A DNA stretch of 64,000 nucleotides from Ipomoea triloba (Eukaryota > Streptophyta > Magnoliopsida > Solanales > Convolvulaceae). This document shows, one piece after another, positions 9,388-20,745 of the stretch (position 1 is its first letter; every line of letters begins with the position of its first letter). The position numbers and the translations under genes were made by a program. The stretch lies in contig NC_044922.1 of NCBI RefSeq assembly GCF_003576645.1, positions 26,874,335 through 26,938,334 of the forward strand, in the 5' to 3' direction. The notes below the pieces were generated by a model. That model was not told the origin of the DNA. It was given only the letters and a program-made list of their open reading frames with translations, and made no database searches.

Positions 9388-11978
9388 ATGGGAAGGTCAC
9401 CGTGCTGTGAAAAGGTAGGGTTGAAGAAAGGGCCATGGACACCTGAGGAAGACAAGCAGTTGTTAGCTTACATTGAGCAGTACGGCCATGGAAGCTGGCG
9501 AGCTTTGCCTGCAAAAGCTGGTACGAATTCTATACATTCTTGCTTAGCAATTTTCTGATATGATCATGGTTAGTTAGGGTTTGCATTAACTTTTTTCTGG
9601 AAATATTTGTTTAGGGCTGCAGAGATGTGGGAAGAGCTGTAGACTAAGATGGACTAACTACTTGAGATCTGACATTAAAAGAGGAAACTTTAGTCTTCAG
9701 GAAGAACAATCCATCCTTCAGCTCCATGCTCTTCTTGGAAATAGGTAACTAATCATATTCAAACCCTACTTATATTCAAACCCTACTTTTTATGGTGACG
9801 AGGAAACTTGCAGCCAGCCACTACTCGAGAATGTGCATTTAGTAATCCCTGTCTTATGATCTTGACTGGTTAAGAATCATAAGGAGGTAAACCAACCTAT
9901 GTTAGATATTGCTAATCCAGTCAAATTAAACTTAGAAGGTTACTAGTAGGCTGCTCCAATGGGAAACTTGAACATTATGGACCTGTTTACTAACAGAAAA
10001 CTGTTTTCTAATTTTTCAGTTTTCATTCTCTGTTTTCTGTTTAGAAAATTTGTTTACTAACACTTATTTTTTCAAATTTATTATTTTAGATTAACGTTAT
10101 AAAATTAACATAAGTTTAATTTTGTGTGATTTTTAGATCTTATATTTAAAATATTTTAAAATATATTTGGTTTAAATAGAAAAAATATAATTTTTACTTT
10201 TAAGTCTAACATATTTTTACATTTGATATCCGAACCAAATTTATATTTATATATAACATAGCTAAAAATATATCCGAACCAATAACCTATTAAGTTCACA
10301 TATAATTTAGTTTAGATAATATTAATATTTTTGAGCTAATATTTAAAATACTTTTGGATATATTCATTTGAATGACATGTATATAATATATAATTTTTAC
10401 TTTGAATTCTAATATAGTAATATATGTGAAATTTCGATATCCGATATCTGATCTTGACCAAACTTGTATCCGATATAACATAATTAAAAATATCTGAACC
10501 AATAATCAATTGAGTTCAATCAAAATATAAAACGTGTTATAGATTTGAATTTTTAATTTTGATAATGTGAAATGTGAATGATGTATAATTTTAAGCATGA
10601 GCAAATAAGTTATGTTTAAATAAGTAATGCAAGTAGAAAAGATAGAAGATGATAATAAGCAAAAAAGATGATAATGAATGTATTCATAGTAATGAATAAA
10701 TATGTAAGTGGATAATGCTGAGAATGTGGTTATTATAGTGGCATAGTCTAATAGATGATAGATGATTCGATTTTCCCATTTAGAAAACAGTTTTTAATAA
10801 TGTTCCATTATCATTGTTTTAAGGATAACCAACATGGTTGGCGTGGTGGTTCAACACCTCGTCCCTTAAGCATGAAGTTAGAGGGACAGAGAATTCTAGA
10901 GTAAACATATTTTTTGTTTTCTGTTCCCCAATTTCCAGAAAACATGAGAAAGTTTTCCATTAATAAATAACAACCCAACATGAGAGTGTGGACGAGATAA
11001 ATTCTATAGTTGACTTGTTCAACGAAAAGGAATAAATTCTATAGTTTACTTGCTCAAACCAATAAAGTCATCTAATAAGCCGGCTCCTACTGTAGTCAAA
11101 CTTGAAATGGGTTACCAAGTCAACAAAGGGCAGATTTCCCCTATTGACCTATTCAAACTCTATCTGCAATCATTTAAACCTGATATCAGGTTTTGTTTAC
11201 TAAAGTGAGAAATTCTGAAATTTTTGTTGAGTACAGATGGTCAGCCATTGCAGCTCACCTGCCAAAGAGAACAGATAATGAGATAAAGAACTATTGGAAT
11301 ACCCATTTGAAGAAGAAACTAAGTAAGATGGGCATTGATCCAATGACACATAGGCCAAAGATAAACTCCTCCTTCGGCTCAGCCGCCAATCTCAGCCACA
11401 TGGCTCAGTGGGAAACCGCCCGGCTCGAAGCCGAAGCTCGCCACTCAAAGTTCATCAGCTCAGCTCAAAACTCCTCCTTCCGCCTGCCCACCAATAATCC
11501 TCCGCCGCCGCCGCTGCCCAAAGTGCCGCCGCCTCTCGACGTTCTAAAAGCTTGGCAAGAAACGTGGACCAAGCCGCCAAGGACGAGGGTTTCATCCGGC
11601 GGCGCGTTTGTCCCAAACGCAACTCCACATCAATCTCCGACAACCTTAAATAACGTTTCCGACCAAAATTTAAACTTTTCCCACCAAAACTTATGTTACG
11701 TGGAAACTCCATACGTACACGAAAGTTCTTCGAATATAGTAAACCCTAACTCCACCGGCGACGCCATAATCCCGCATGTTGCCATGGATCCCTTATCGGA
11801 CCTTCCAACCTTCATTCATGGGTTCTCGGAGCTTTCACCGCAAACCCTCACAGGATATTTTGACGACGACAATGTCGTCGGAAACTGCGGCACGGCAGAC
11901 ATGGAAGACAACAACAGTTACTGGAACATCATCCTTAATAATCTGGTGGCGTCTCCGGTGGGTTCGCCGGTGTTCTAG
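9388..11978 (+). CDS. MYB-A: MIXTA-like R2R3-MYB transcription factor
   Basis: Three exons, 9388-9520, 9615-9744 and 11237-11978, join to a 334-residue protein. Introns have GT-AG ends and sit at the usual R2R3-MYB positions (codons 45 and 88). R2 has tryptophans 17, 37 and 57; R3 has F70, W89 and W108. After the repeats come [12 protein letters not shown] and the [15 protein letters not shown] motif (143-156), the signature of subgroup 9 (MIXTA, MYB16/MYB106). The protein ends SPVGSPVF, also typical. In other plants these proteins bind DNA in the nucleus and control conical cells, trichomes and cuticle. Oddities: residue 63 is Ser where LRPDIKRG is usual, LVR is missing after EAR compared with MYB-B, and intron 2 is 1.5 kb with a transposon. 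The frame is intact throughout. Confidence 0.93.
9979..10977. mobile_element. TIR element in intron 2 of MYB-A
   Basis: The left end reads GGACCTGTTTACTAACAG with GAAAACTGTTTTC just inside. The reverse complement of the right end reads TGGGTTGTTATTTATTAATGG with GAAAAC words inside, an imperfect inverted pair. The element is absent from intron 2 of MYB-B, which is 0.9 kb against 1.5 kb here. A tRNA-like stretch (GGTTGGCGTGGTGGTTC, near 10838) lies inside it. The target duplication is not clear. Confidence 0.5.
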
Positions 11979-12189
11979 CTAAGTAATTATCACTTATAAG
12001 TAATCTTAATTAATTAATTACGGAGTAATTAGAATCAACTTCCAAATTATACTCCCTACTTTTAGTCCCTCAGACAAAAGTTTGAGGTTGAAACTTACCC
12101 ATAGGATGAAGATAAACTATCATAGCTTGTCACGTGAGGGAGTAGAAGTGATAGAGTATAAAATGGAAGTTCATGTAGTAAAACTCTTA

Positions 12190-12391
12190 GGGGTCGTTTG
12201 GTTCACAGAATCTTGGATTACGCTCAGGTAATAGGATTATGTCTATGAAGGTAATGTGAGATTTTGAGAATGTAAGATTTTCCTTATGTGTTTGGTTTGG
12301 ATTGTGGAATATAATATTACTTTGTTTGGTTAAGGGTTATATTTTAGGTTATATGGATCAATTTACTATAACGTGCTCAATAATATACGGA

Positions 12392-12437
<46 letters not shown>

Positions 12438-12809
12438 TATGTGTCTCTTCGGTGTGTATATTTATTAATCTATATGTATGAATGTATATCGATGCTTAAT
12501 ATTAAAAAATAAATATATAAATATAACACATGTATATTTGATTATATAGACATGTTTATTTTATATATGTTGTTGTTGTTATTATTATTATTATTATTAT
12601 TATATAAGGATTATTTAACAAGGGCAAAGTTAGAATAATATAAGATAATCTAATATTACCTAAGAAAATGAGGGTAATCACATTACCCTGAAATATTACC
12701 GCCACATCATCTTTGAAGTAATCTCATGACTTGAACCAAACAAAGTAATATAGTATTACCAGATCCGGATTAGCTAGGCAATTTAAGATGACCCAAAGCA
12801 AACGCCCCC
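12190..12809. mobile_element. Tourist-like TIR element downstream of MYB-A
   Basis: The left end is GGGGTCGTTTGGTTC and the inverted right end GGGGGCGTTTGCTTT. More inverted similarity follows (TTGGATTAC... against GCTAATCC). Internal features are a (TA)n array (12392-12430) and an (ATT)n run (about 12578-12602). The equivalent 3' flank of MYB-B (38630) lacks it. The GTTTGGTT terminus suits the PIF/Harbinger Tourist group, but the 3-bp target duplication is not clean. Confidence 0.65.
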
Positions 12810-13422
12810 TAAGGATTATTTGTGTGATAGTACGTTCACACAAATAATAATAGTAATAATAATCATTAATTCATTATGGATTAATAATGTCGTTTGTACG
12901 TTCTGAGACAATAAGGTTAGTTATGATTACTACTGTATGCGATCTGCCTCAATTTGTTGCAGACTGTTCTTCTAATCATTAATTCTTGTTGGGTCCATTT
13001 TATATTTGTTTGTTTAAAATCCTTAAATGAATAAAAATCTCTTTCAAATATGTGATCTCTACATTGGCGTTACGTTGCAGACTTGCAGTTCCATTTTGAA
13101 TTAAGCTGCCACCTTCCAAAATATAAATGGTGGAGATTTATACTTAAAACATGACCATCGTTTTCTATGTAAGTAAACGTTTCAATTAGTAAACCATAAG
13201 TATTCATCCTAAAACGATGTGTGTTTAGACTTCTATTTATCCATGCGTATTTATCCAAAAAAGTGCAAGTTTGGAATCAAACGATGTGTTTTTGGTCCTT
13301 TAGTCTAAAATAGTACAGGTTGTTTCTAAAGTGATTCAAATTTTTATTTTTTGGGGTCTAATTTCACGTTTTCTTGATCAGCTAACTAACATCACATATC
13401 AAGAAGTCTTCTTGTACACAAT
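12810..13422. other. MYB-A 3' flank, no gene seen
   Basis: From 12812 to about 12995 this matches the 3' flank of MYB-B (38630-38960): GGATTATTTGTGTG, an (AAT)n run and TTGTTGGGTCCAT. The rest holds only short open frames that are not conserved. At 13355-13400 it aligns with 43350-43390, so 38970-43340 is a large insertion complex in the B unit. Confidence 0.7.
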
Positions 13423-14065
13423 TGTTATACCATGAACCCTAATACAGAAATTTTGTACCTTCGGTTAATACATTTTGTACTCATAGTTAATTGTTTATGT
13501 ACTTGTAAACAAATAACTTGATAATTGTTGACACATAATATGATAGCTATATGTACAGAAACTATCAACTGTAGGTACGGAATGCATCAACTAATCTGAA
13601 AGTTATTTTTGGACCAGCGATTTATTTATTTTTATTTTTTATTTTATTCTAAAAAAAATATTTTAAGAGTTAATAATTGTAAAGTGTTTAATATTTTAAG
13701 TTTTTACGCTTTAATAGTTAAATAGTTACTACTTAATAAGTTAATAGTTATTACTTATTAAGTTACGGAGTATTAGTTATTATTTATTAATTATTAGTTA
13801 ATAGTATAATTTAGTTATTAGTTATTATTTTATTAAGTTATTACATATTAGACTATTAGAGTATTAGTTAATATATTATAACATTAATATTTTTTTTTGA
13901 ATACTACTACTCTATTACAATACAGTAACTATTCATAACATTAATGGTTTAAATTTTTAAGATTTAAAATTATAAAAAATATTTTTAAAAAAAAACTACC
14001 CAGTCAGCCGGCCGCCTAGACCCGTTATACAATGCAAGGTAAACCCTGATCCATGGTATAATTTG
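13423..14065. mobile_element. CCATGG-type MITE with an expanded AT-rich interior
   Basis: The ends are ATTGTTATACCATGAACCCT and, inverted, AAATTATACCATGGATCAGG. The left 200 bp match other family members. The interior from about 13620 to 14030 is extra and extremely AT-rich, with many TTAGTTATTA repeats. It ends in a short GC patch (CAGTCAGCCGGCCGCC) not found in the other copies. Confidence 0.6.
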
Positions 14066-14679
14066 CCTCTTTGTACATGCGGGATGGTAACCTGTTATCA
14101 GGTGAAATTGCATGCATTTGGAGTGTTTGCTTAATTAACCGCACCTTTTTTTTTTTTTTTGTCTAGTGATCTAATTGCACTTTTGGGTTATGTATAGTGA
14201 CTAATTTAGACCTTTTCCTAAGTTTTAAGATAATTGTATATTTTGCTTTTGTGACCAATTGAGTTGCACATGCGGACATATAGTTGTATTGTTAATACTA
14301 TTGATGAATAATCCAAAAACGAGAAAAACATATCCTTGGTGTAAATTAATTAATAAGTTCGCAGTTGGAGGTTGGAAAAGTGGGGCTAGATTTGAGTAGT
14401 ACATCAGATCAATTACTCCATATGTCTTTCCCTTAAGAGTTGAAAGCAACAGCTTGAAGTAGCTTTAATTTCAAGTATCTTTGTCCTTGAATTATGCATG
14501 CTCCCAAGCCACACTTCCAAAGTAGAAAAAATTATACTTTTTTTAAAAATAAAAAATAAAAATTATACTTTAATTCTTAAATTATAAAATAATTTGTTTA
14601 ATTTTTGTTACTATTTAACATAAAATTGAAATATCATTGTTAATTAACCACAGAATATATATTTATTCTTACTTCGGAC
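14066..14679. other. Collinear non-coding block (matches 43430-43790)
   Basis: From 14220 to 14560 the sequence is collinear with 43440-43720 of the B unit. Shared words include GTGTAAATTAATTAATA, AGAGTTGAAAGCAACAGC and CTTGAAGTAGCTTT. The open frame at 14225-14449 on the minus strand is disrupted in the B copy, so no gene is called. Confidence 0.65.
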
Positions 14680-14968
14680 AAAAACTTGGTACCCATACCA
14701 CTGTGGGTGTCGCAGAAACTTATGAATTAAAAATAAATAAAAAATACTTTCCGCGTCTGGCAGAAAAGACTTTATGAATGGGGTAAAAGAACTTGGGATC
14801 GTCGATCTCTTCCTTAAAGATTGCGATGAGTCGATGTCGGTCGATGGCACCAACGGTGACGCGAAAGATCTATACTTTCAGCGTCACTGAAACCCACTAC
14901 ACCTCTATAGGTGTAGCGGAAACTTTTTTATGAGTGTAGCGGATTGACATTTTTGTACTAGTAGTGCA
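14680..14968. mobile_element. CACTA transposon end remnant
   Basis: The right end reads TTTTTGTACTAGTAGTG, whose reverse complement starts CACTACTAGTACAAAA. Just inside are repeated, partly palindromic CTACACCTCTATAGGTGTAG and GTAGCGGA words. This resembles the subterminal repeats of plant CACTA elements and matches 57620-57932. The other end and any transposase are missing. Confidence 0.5.
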
Positions 14969-15287
14969 AACTAATATAGTAAGGAAAAAAAATATTTTCA
15001 ATATGATTTTCATGAGATTGTCATTTTAGTTATTCATCTCCCATTTTTGTAGTGCAATACTATCATGATAGAGAGATTGCCATTGTACTCATTGTTTTTG
15101 TAGTCAATTACAAAATACAAAATTTTAATTGTACAACTACCTACAAACACACACGCGCGCACACACATATAAATGAGTAACTTGTTTAGATGTACTGGAT
15201 TGCAAAAAAAGAGGAGTATAATGACAACCCTTGGTTACACCAAAAAAAAAAAAAAAAAAAAGAAAAGACAACCCTAGGATCAATTAA

Positions 15288-15772
15288 GGGTGTGTTTGGT
15301 TCATGGGTTTACACACTATGAATGAGAATTAAAATCATAATTGTTGTTTGGTTGACAACTTTTTAAAATACAATTATGGAATTTGATTACCCCTTAATTA
15401 AAAAACATCATTCCCTAATTAAAAATATGTATCATTCCATCTTATCCCTCCTCATCTATCAGCTCTCGATCTGTCGCCTCCTCATTACATCCCTCATATT
15501 TTTGTTTTGATTTTTTGTCCATATTGATGCTTTGGATGTCATTATATTATGATCAATTCCTTTGACTTTTTTGTTTTTGTATTTTTAAAACTTTTATTCT
15601 TATTATCGAGTCATACATAACCAAAAACATCTTCAATATTGGTAATCATTCCAATTCTACCCTACTACCAAACATGTAAAATACTTTCACCAAAACCTAT
15701 TACCATTATCAAGTATTTAATTCCCATTTCATTTCCAATATGATGATTTTCATATACGAACCAAACACACCG
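15288..15772. mobile_element. Tourist-like MITE with TAA target duplication
   Basis: This 485-bp element has inverted termini GGGTGTGTTTGGTTC and CGGTGTGTTTGGTTC. It is flanked by the 3-bp direct repeat TAA (15285-15287 and 15773-15775). Terminus and target size match PIF/Harbinger Tourist MITEs. There is no coding capacity. A poly(A) tract lies just outside at 15242-15261. Confidence 0.85.
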
Positions 15773-16009
15773 TAAGAGAATACTAAAATACAAAAACAAG
15801 GGATGAATAGTTGAAATGGGAATTTCTCATCGTTCAAGTTACAAGCGATAATGAAGAAAACCAAACTGAATATACAATTTTGGCATTTCTATATTCATGT
15901 TGTTTATCAAAATAAGAACTAAATAGGCCATATTGATAACTAATTGGGGGATATATACATGCAACTCATTGACTCAATGTTGATAAGAGATGAAAACTAC
16001 AAAGCAAAA

Positions 16010-16425
16010 ACTTGTGTGAGACCGTCTCACCATGAGACGGGTCGGGTCGGGTCAAGATGCAAATGTAACACTTATATGCTCAAATGTAATACTAATCAGG
16101 AATAAATTTTTTGTTACTTATTAGAGTAAATGTAATACTTTTAAGGGAAAATACAATACTTTTACATTTCGATTTAAAAGTATTACAGTTTTCCTCAAAA
16201 ATATTATATTTGCCCTTATAAGTGAGAGGCACTTGTCAACATTACTTATTATGAAAAATGTATTACTTTTTCTCTTATAAGTAACAAAAATAGTATTTTT
16301 GATTAGTGTTATATTTGAGCATATAAGTGTGAGATTTGTACATATAAGTATGACATTTGCATGATGCTTTGACCCGACAAGACCCGTCTCACGAATAAGG
16401 ATCCATGAGACGGTCTCACACAAGT
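16010..16425. mobile_element. GTGTGAGAC-type MITE
   Basis: Inverted ends read ACTTGTGTGAGACCGTCTCA on both sides, and each end also contains GAGACGGGTC / GACCCGTCTC. The interior repeats AAATGTAATACTTTTA-like words in both directions. Shorter relatives are at 24273-24432, 38655-38770, 53633-53748 and 58430-58462. The open frame inside on the minus strand is a product of the repeats and is not a gene. Confidence 0.8.
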
Positions 16426-17224
16426 GTGACCCAAATTACAATCATCCTATAACTCAAAATCTAAAAGTTTAGCTTTTTCTTATTTAATTGAATGAAAATA
16501 TTTATATTTTCAAGATACCATATTCTATAAAAATACCTATAATTTTACCAAGAAAAATGCTGTTTATTTCAATCATAATGTTCACCTCCTCTTGACAGAC
16601 ATGAAGTTCTTTATATTCATTTGTTAATTGATTGGCCAATCACATCAAAAGTTTTAAAAAGGAATCGTTGGGTATTAGTAATGTTGAAAAAATCGCTAGG
16701 CTCAGGATTGATTTGATTTACAAACTTATCCATACGGCCAATTGGACGAGGTGATTTTACAAGTCCAAACAGTGTTGCAACTCATCAACATCTATAGGGT
16801 TACTCATACTCTCATTGTCATGACTACCGATCTTTACCTCTGCCCTAAGATTAATTTCTTCAGTTCTCTTATTCTTCTTTTTGTTATTTGCCATTATGAG
16901 AGCTTCCCTACATTTAAATTGATCTATGCCAGCAATATGCTCTTTAATTCTATACACTCAACTCGACATTACTTTCTTACATAATAAATATCTAAACCTA
17001 TCCAAAGATTTATTCGGATAATGAAGTACTCCATACCCCCAACCTATATTATTAGACTTTCTTTTTTTATTGTAGATGATTAAAAAAGATCCAACACTTT
17101 GAGAAGTATTATTTATCGTCACTTGTCGTACTTGGAATTGATGACATTAAGGTATTTATTCCCCTAAGTAAAATAAATCACTATATACAATTAAACAAAA
17201 TACAAAATATGAGTAAATTAAAGT
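16426..17224. other. Intergenic, no gene seen
   Basis: Ordinary AT-rich DNA. A pair of overlapping open frames on opposite strands (16742-16984 and 16757-16957) shows no recognisable domain and no counterpart in the B unit, so neither is called. Confidence 0.5.
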
Positions 17225-17274
17225 ACCACAAATCACAAATCACAATTCACAATGAAAATGCCAAAATGATCAAA

Positions 17275-18214
17275 ATCCTTCCTCCCCTTCTTCTGGAATT
17301 TCCACTTGGGATTCTTGATCTCTCTTCTCTGGCGGAGGATCTGAGGATTCTCTGATTGGGGCGTGGGGTTCTGGGTTGGCCTCGCTTTGTACGGATTTTG
17401 ACTGAGACATTGCGATCGGTTGGCCAGGGTTTGGGTGGAAAATTATACTGTGCACCCGGTGCACATAGCAATGTGCACCACGTACCTAAACGACGTCGTT
17501 TTGAGCATTGTAAACTAATCGTCCATTTATTTTGGAAATCACGTTTCCCGTTTCGGCCGGTCTCTGTATTTATTTTAATATTCTGTGTATTCCAGGCAAT
17601 CATTCTGTGTATTCTAGGCAACCGTTCTGTGTATTCTAGACAACCGTTATGTGTATTCATGTTAGTAACACATATTGTGATTTCATATTAGTAACACATG
17701 TTGTGATTTGTTTGTGCATTCGAATGTTTAGGATGATGAGTTATGTGTATTTTGTGTAAATATTCTGTGTATTCATATTATTAACACATGTTGTGATGTG
17801 TTTGTGCATTCGAATGTTAGGAGGATGAGTTCTGTGTATTTTGTGTCAATATTCTGGGCAAACATTCTGTGTATTATAGGCAAACGTTCTGTGTATTTTA
17901 TATAATGATTATGTGTATTATAGATAATGAATTCCCTGGAGTCATTCGCGTCCGCGTCCACTAACATCTGTGTATTTTGTGTCAATATTCTGTGTATTCT
18001 GGGCAAACATTCTGTGTATTCTAGGCAAACGTTCTGTGTATTATAGATAATGATTATGTGTATTATAGATAATGAATTCCCTGAGTTATTCGCATCTGCG
18101 TCCATTAACACCGAAACGACGTCGTTTTACGTAAGTAGTGCATATTGCTATGTGCACCGTGGTGCAGGGTATAACGATTGGGTTTGGGTTTGCAGTGGAG
18201 GAATTGTCTTCCAT
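17275..18214 (-). pseudogene. GCK-domain protein gene fragment, split by a MULE
   Basis: The N-terminal part of a GCK-type protein lies on the minus strand in two pieces. The start (ATG at 18212-18214) runs to 18190, and a longer piece runs from 17427 to 17275 (QPIAMSQSKSVQ ... PHAPIRESSDPPPEK ... EIPEEGEEG). It matches residues 15-65 of the better copy at 19821-20338. The 744-bp element at 17437-18180 interrupts it, and the GCK domain itself is absent beyond 17275. It is a duplicated 5' fragment and non-functional. Confidence 0.8.
17437..18180. mobile_element. MULE-type element with 9-bp target duplication
   Basis: The 744-bp insertion is flanked by GGTTTGGGT (17428-17436 and 18181-18189). 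The uninterrupted target is seen at 20305-20320 and 43840. Long imperfect inverted termini share TTATAC, TGTGCACC, GGTGCACATAGCAAT and the palindrome AAACGACGTCGTTT. The interior is a degenerate tandem series of TTCTGTGTATTCTAGGCAA units, also present inverted. A 9-bp duplication points to the Mutator superfamily. No transposase is present. Confidence 0.85.
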
Positions 18215-18372
18215 GGCTGCTCTTAAACCCCTATTTGTTAAACCTCCGAAGAATATTTACTTTCAAGTTTGACCTTTTAGAAGAGAAGTCTCTGCAATGA
18301 ATATTTATTATAGGCCGGAAGGCACTTGAGGGCCTAATGTCTAGCCCAATTGTCAAGAGTCCATATGTAGGC

Positions 18373-18590
18373 AAATTATACAATGGACCTGGGTCTATCT
18401 TGCATGGTAAATTCTGATCCAAAAATAACATTCAAATTCTATATTTGTAGAAATATTATGTACTTGTAAATTTGTAATTGACTGTTTTTGTACTTGTAGG
18501 TTATAGCTATTATAGTATGTGTCAGCAATTTTTAAGTTATTTGTTTACATATACAAAATTGATTTCCTAGCCCATTGTATAATAATTGCC
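18373..18590. mobile_element. CCATGG-type MITE, degraded
   Basis: The ends are CAAATTATACAATGGACC and, inverted, CAATTATTATACAATGGG. The interior contains ACATTCAAATTCTATATTTG and TTATTTGTTTACAT as in the better-preserved copy at 44893-45160, which is the collinear B-unit equivalent. It follows the GCK fragment in both units. Confidence 0.65.
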
Positions 18591-18599
18591 ATATGTACA

Positions 18600-19184
18600 T
18601 GCATGATTATTTGTTATATTAATTATTTTTATATCTTAAGAAAATAACTATTATTACATGATATTAGAACTATATAAGATTAGATATTTCTTTTGTGATT
18701 TTTTTAATTCAAACATTTTTATTTAATGGAAGATTAGAAGTTTGACTCCTAGTGGGAGTTGGCTATTGGTCTTATTGGTTTGAACCAACCACCTATGAAT
18801 AACCTAGACTAGTTTAATGCACATCATTCCGTGGTAACATAAAAGTTAGAAGTTTGAGTCTTACCAAAATTCTATTGGTAAACCCGTCGTCACACTAGAT
18901 TTTCCTAGTACAGTTTACTTCATTCATATAAGTGGATTGCTATAATACTAATTGTCAGGATCAAGAGTTTTAACACTTTTCCAAAAATTATAATAATAAC
19001 AAAAGTGTAACTTTATTTTTTTACACTACGCCAAAAACTATAACTAATAATAAATACGCAATTTTATTTCCTTATATTTGTATAGTAGTAGCGTCACATT
19101 TGGGAGTTGGCCTTCCAAGCTTATTATTGCACAACAATGGGGTGTTCAATTCTTACATAAGACAAAAAGAATTGTATATATTAT
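18600..19184. repeat. Collinear block (matches 45170-45780)
   Basis: This block is non-coding. It contains AGAAGTTTGACTCCTAGT and GGTTTGAACC boxes, then a CACTATGCCAAAAACTATA-like segment belonging to a repeat family described at 28380-28500. Related sequence also occurs at 26400-26640 and 31000-31210. It ends exactly at the Tourist-like element. Confidence 0.65.
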
Positions 19185-19452
19185 GGCCCTGTTTGGTAAA
19201 TAATTAGTCTATCAGCCTATTTTGGCTTATTTGACCACTATTAATTGTTTGACTTGGTTAAAAAATCAATATAAGTGTTTTGGTTAATAAGCTTTTTGTA
19301 ACTCCAAAAGTTCAAAAGGCTACTCAAAGCATAGCTATCAACTAATAGCTAATTTACCAAGCAATTTTTTTCTACACTCAGCTAATGTTATCAACTAATC
19401 ATACCTTTTAACCCAATTAGTCAACTAATCATGCCATTTACCAACCAGGACC
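19185..19452. mobile_element. Tourist-like MITE, absent in the B unit
   Basis: The 268-bp element has termini GGCCCTGTTTGGTAAAT and, inverted, GGTCCTGGTTGGTAAAT. TAT lies on each side (19182-19184 and 19453-19455). The collinear B sequence at 45767-45790 reads straight through with one TAT. The interior has repeated CTAATTAGTT words. The 3-bp target and GTTTGGT end suit the PIF/Harbinger group. Confidence 0.85.
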
Positions 19453-19820
19453 TATACAAATACATGATATATATATCAAGTGTTGTGCTTGCCTCCAAGA
19501 CGTACTTGACAAAGACATCATTACTCAAAACTCAATGATCCTATCTCTTGTATATTAAACCAAAACACATATACAAAAATTACATATCAAACCTTATTGT
19601 GGTATGATAGCATTATTACTATCTTTCATAATAAATTTAGAGGGTGTATTCTAACTTTATAAGACTTTTATCAACATATTCTAACTTTTAAAGACTTTTA
19701 TCACTTTAAAAGTTTGACAGAAAGTCTATCAGAAAGTATATTGGTATTCCATTCAGGAATTTAAAAGTCTATTGGTATTAAAAAGTTATTAACTTGAGTC
19801 TATCTTCGTAGAATTTTTAT
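19453..19820. other. Intergenic 3' of the GCK gene
   Basis: To about 19620 this is collinear with 45780-45960. After that come A/T-rich near-repeats of TTCTAACTTTATAAGACTTTTATCA. No gene is seen. The sequence next to 19821 would be the 3' region of the GCK pseudogene. Confidence 0.5.
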
Positions 19821-20338
19821 TCAATATAAATAATAGATAAAATCCAACCCTTGAAACCCTAACGGTTCTGTTGATCCTGATTCAGAATTGCTTTCCTCCA
19901 CTTTCTCCATCTCCAATTCCTTGGGGGCCTCGGCCTCAGCAGCCTTCTCCGCCTGCAAAATTGGGGCATAGTAATCTGAATGCGCCTCCATACACTTCTT
20001 CAGAGCAGAGGTGACCTCAAAGCATTTTTCCACAATGTCTTCATTGTTCTTCTCGCCTTCTTCCACGCACTTCTCCCACTCGCTAAAGGGATCTCTATAC
20101 CCTCCCCCTTCATGAACAAGCAAAACCCGCATTGTCCTTCCTCCTCCACTTCTTCTTCCTCTCCTTCTTTTGGAATTTCCTCTTGGGATTCTTGAACACT
20201 CTTCTCTGGCGGAAGATCTGAGGATTCCCTGATTGGGGCGTGGGGTTCTGGGTTGGCCTCGCCTTGTACGGATTTTGACGGAGACATTGCGATCGGTTGG
20301 CTAGGGTTTGGGTTTGCAGTAGAGGAATTGTCTTCCAT
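19821..20338 (-). pseudogene. GCK-domain protein gene with one-base frameshift
   Basis: A single-exon gene of about 172 codons lies on the minus strand. The N-terminal half (starting MEDNSSTANPNPSQ) is Pro/Glu-rich and acidic and leads into CGFCLFMKG, the start of a GCK domain. The rest (FSEWEKCVEEGEKNNEDIV, KCFEVTSALKKCMEAHSDYY) is in the next frame. Loss of one G in a G-run near 20104-20108 explains the shift. The usual Cys after the glycines appears as Tyr. GCK proteins are small plant proteins of unknown function with paired cysteines. The C-terminus is acidic. It could be a sequencing error in a homopolymer rather than a real lesion, but two further decayed copies lie nearby. Confidence 0.85.
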
Positions 20339-20496
20339 GGCTGCTCTTAAACCCTATTTGTTAAACCTCCAAAGAATATTTCCTTTCAAGTTTGACCTTT
20401 TAGAAGAGAGTCTCTGCAATGAATATTTATTATAGGCCGGAAGGCAGTTGAGGGCCTAATGTCTAGCCCAATTGTCTAAGAGTCCATATATATATG

Positions 20497-20745
20497 TACA
20501 ATTGTTATACCGTGGACCTCATGTTGCATTGTGAACCTGATATAAAATTTTATATCTTCCGTTAATGTATTTTGTATCTATCGTTAATAACTTTTGTACA
20601 TGTAAATAAATAACTTATAATTGCTAAGACATAATATGATAGCTACAGGAAATTGTCATGTACAAAATGTGTGAACTACAAATACAGAGTCTAAATATTA
20701 TTTTTGGACAGGATTTACCCTGGTCCATGGTATAATTTGTCCCAT
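20497..20745. mobile_element. CCATGG-type MITE
   Basis: The ends are CAATTGTTATACCGTGGACC and, inverted, AAATTATACCATGGACCAGG. The interior has TTTGTACATGTAAATAAATAAC and ACATAATATGATAGCTA as in the copy at 13423. This is one of the more symmetric copies. Confidence 0.75.

Noticed and set aside
10828..10905. Possible SINE in MYB-A intron 2 (GGTTGGCGTGGTGGTTC)
   Set aside because: There is a plausible A box but no convincing B box, tail or target repeats, and it sits inside another element; noted only there.
16121..16423. 100-codon minus-strand open frame
   Set aside because: It lies wholly inside a GTGTGAGAC MITE and consists of its repeated TATTACATTT words.
17773..18111. 112-codon minus-strand open frame with repeated YTE-L-RIHR
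   Set aside because: It is the translation of short tandem repeats inside the MULE at 17437-18180.
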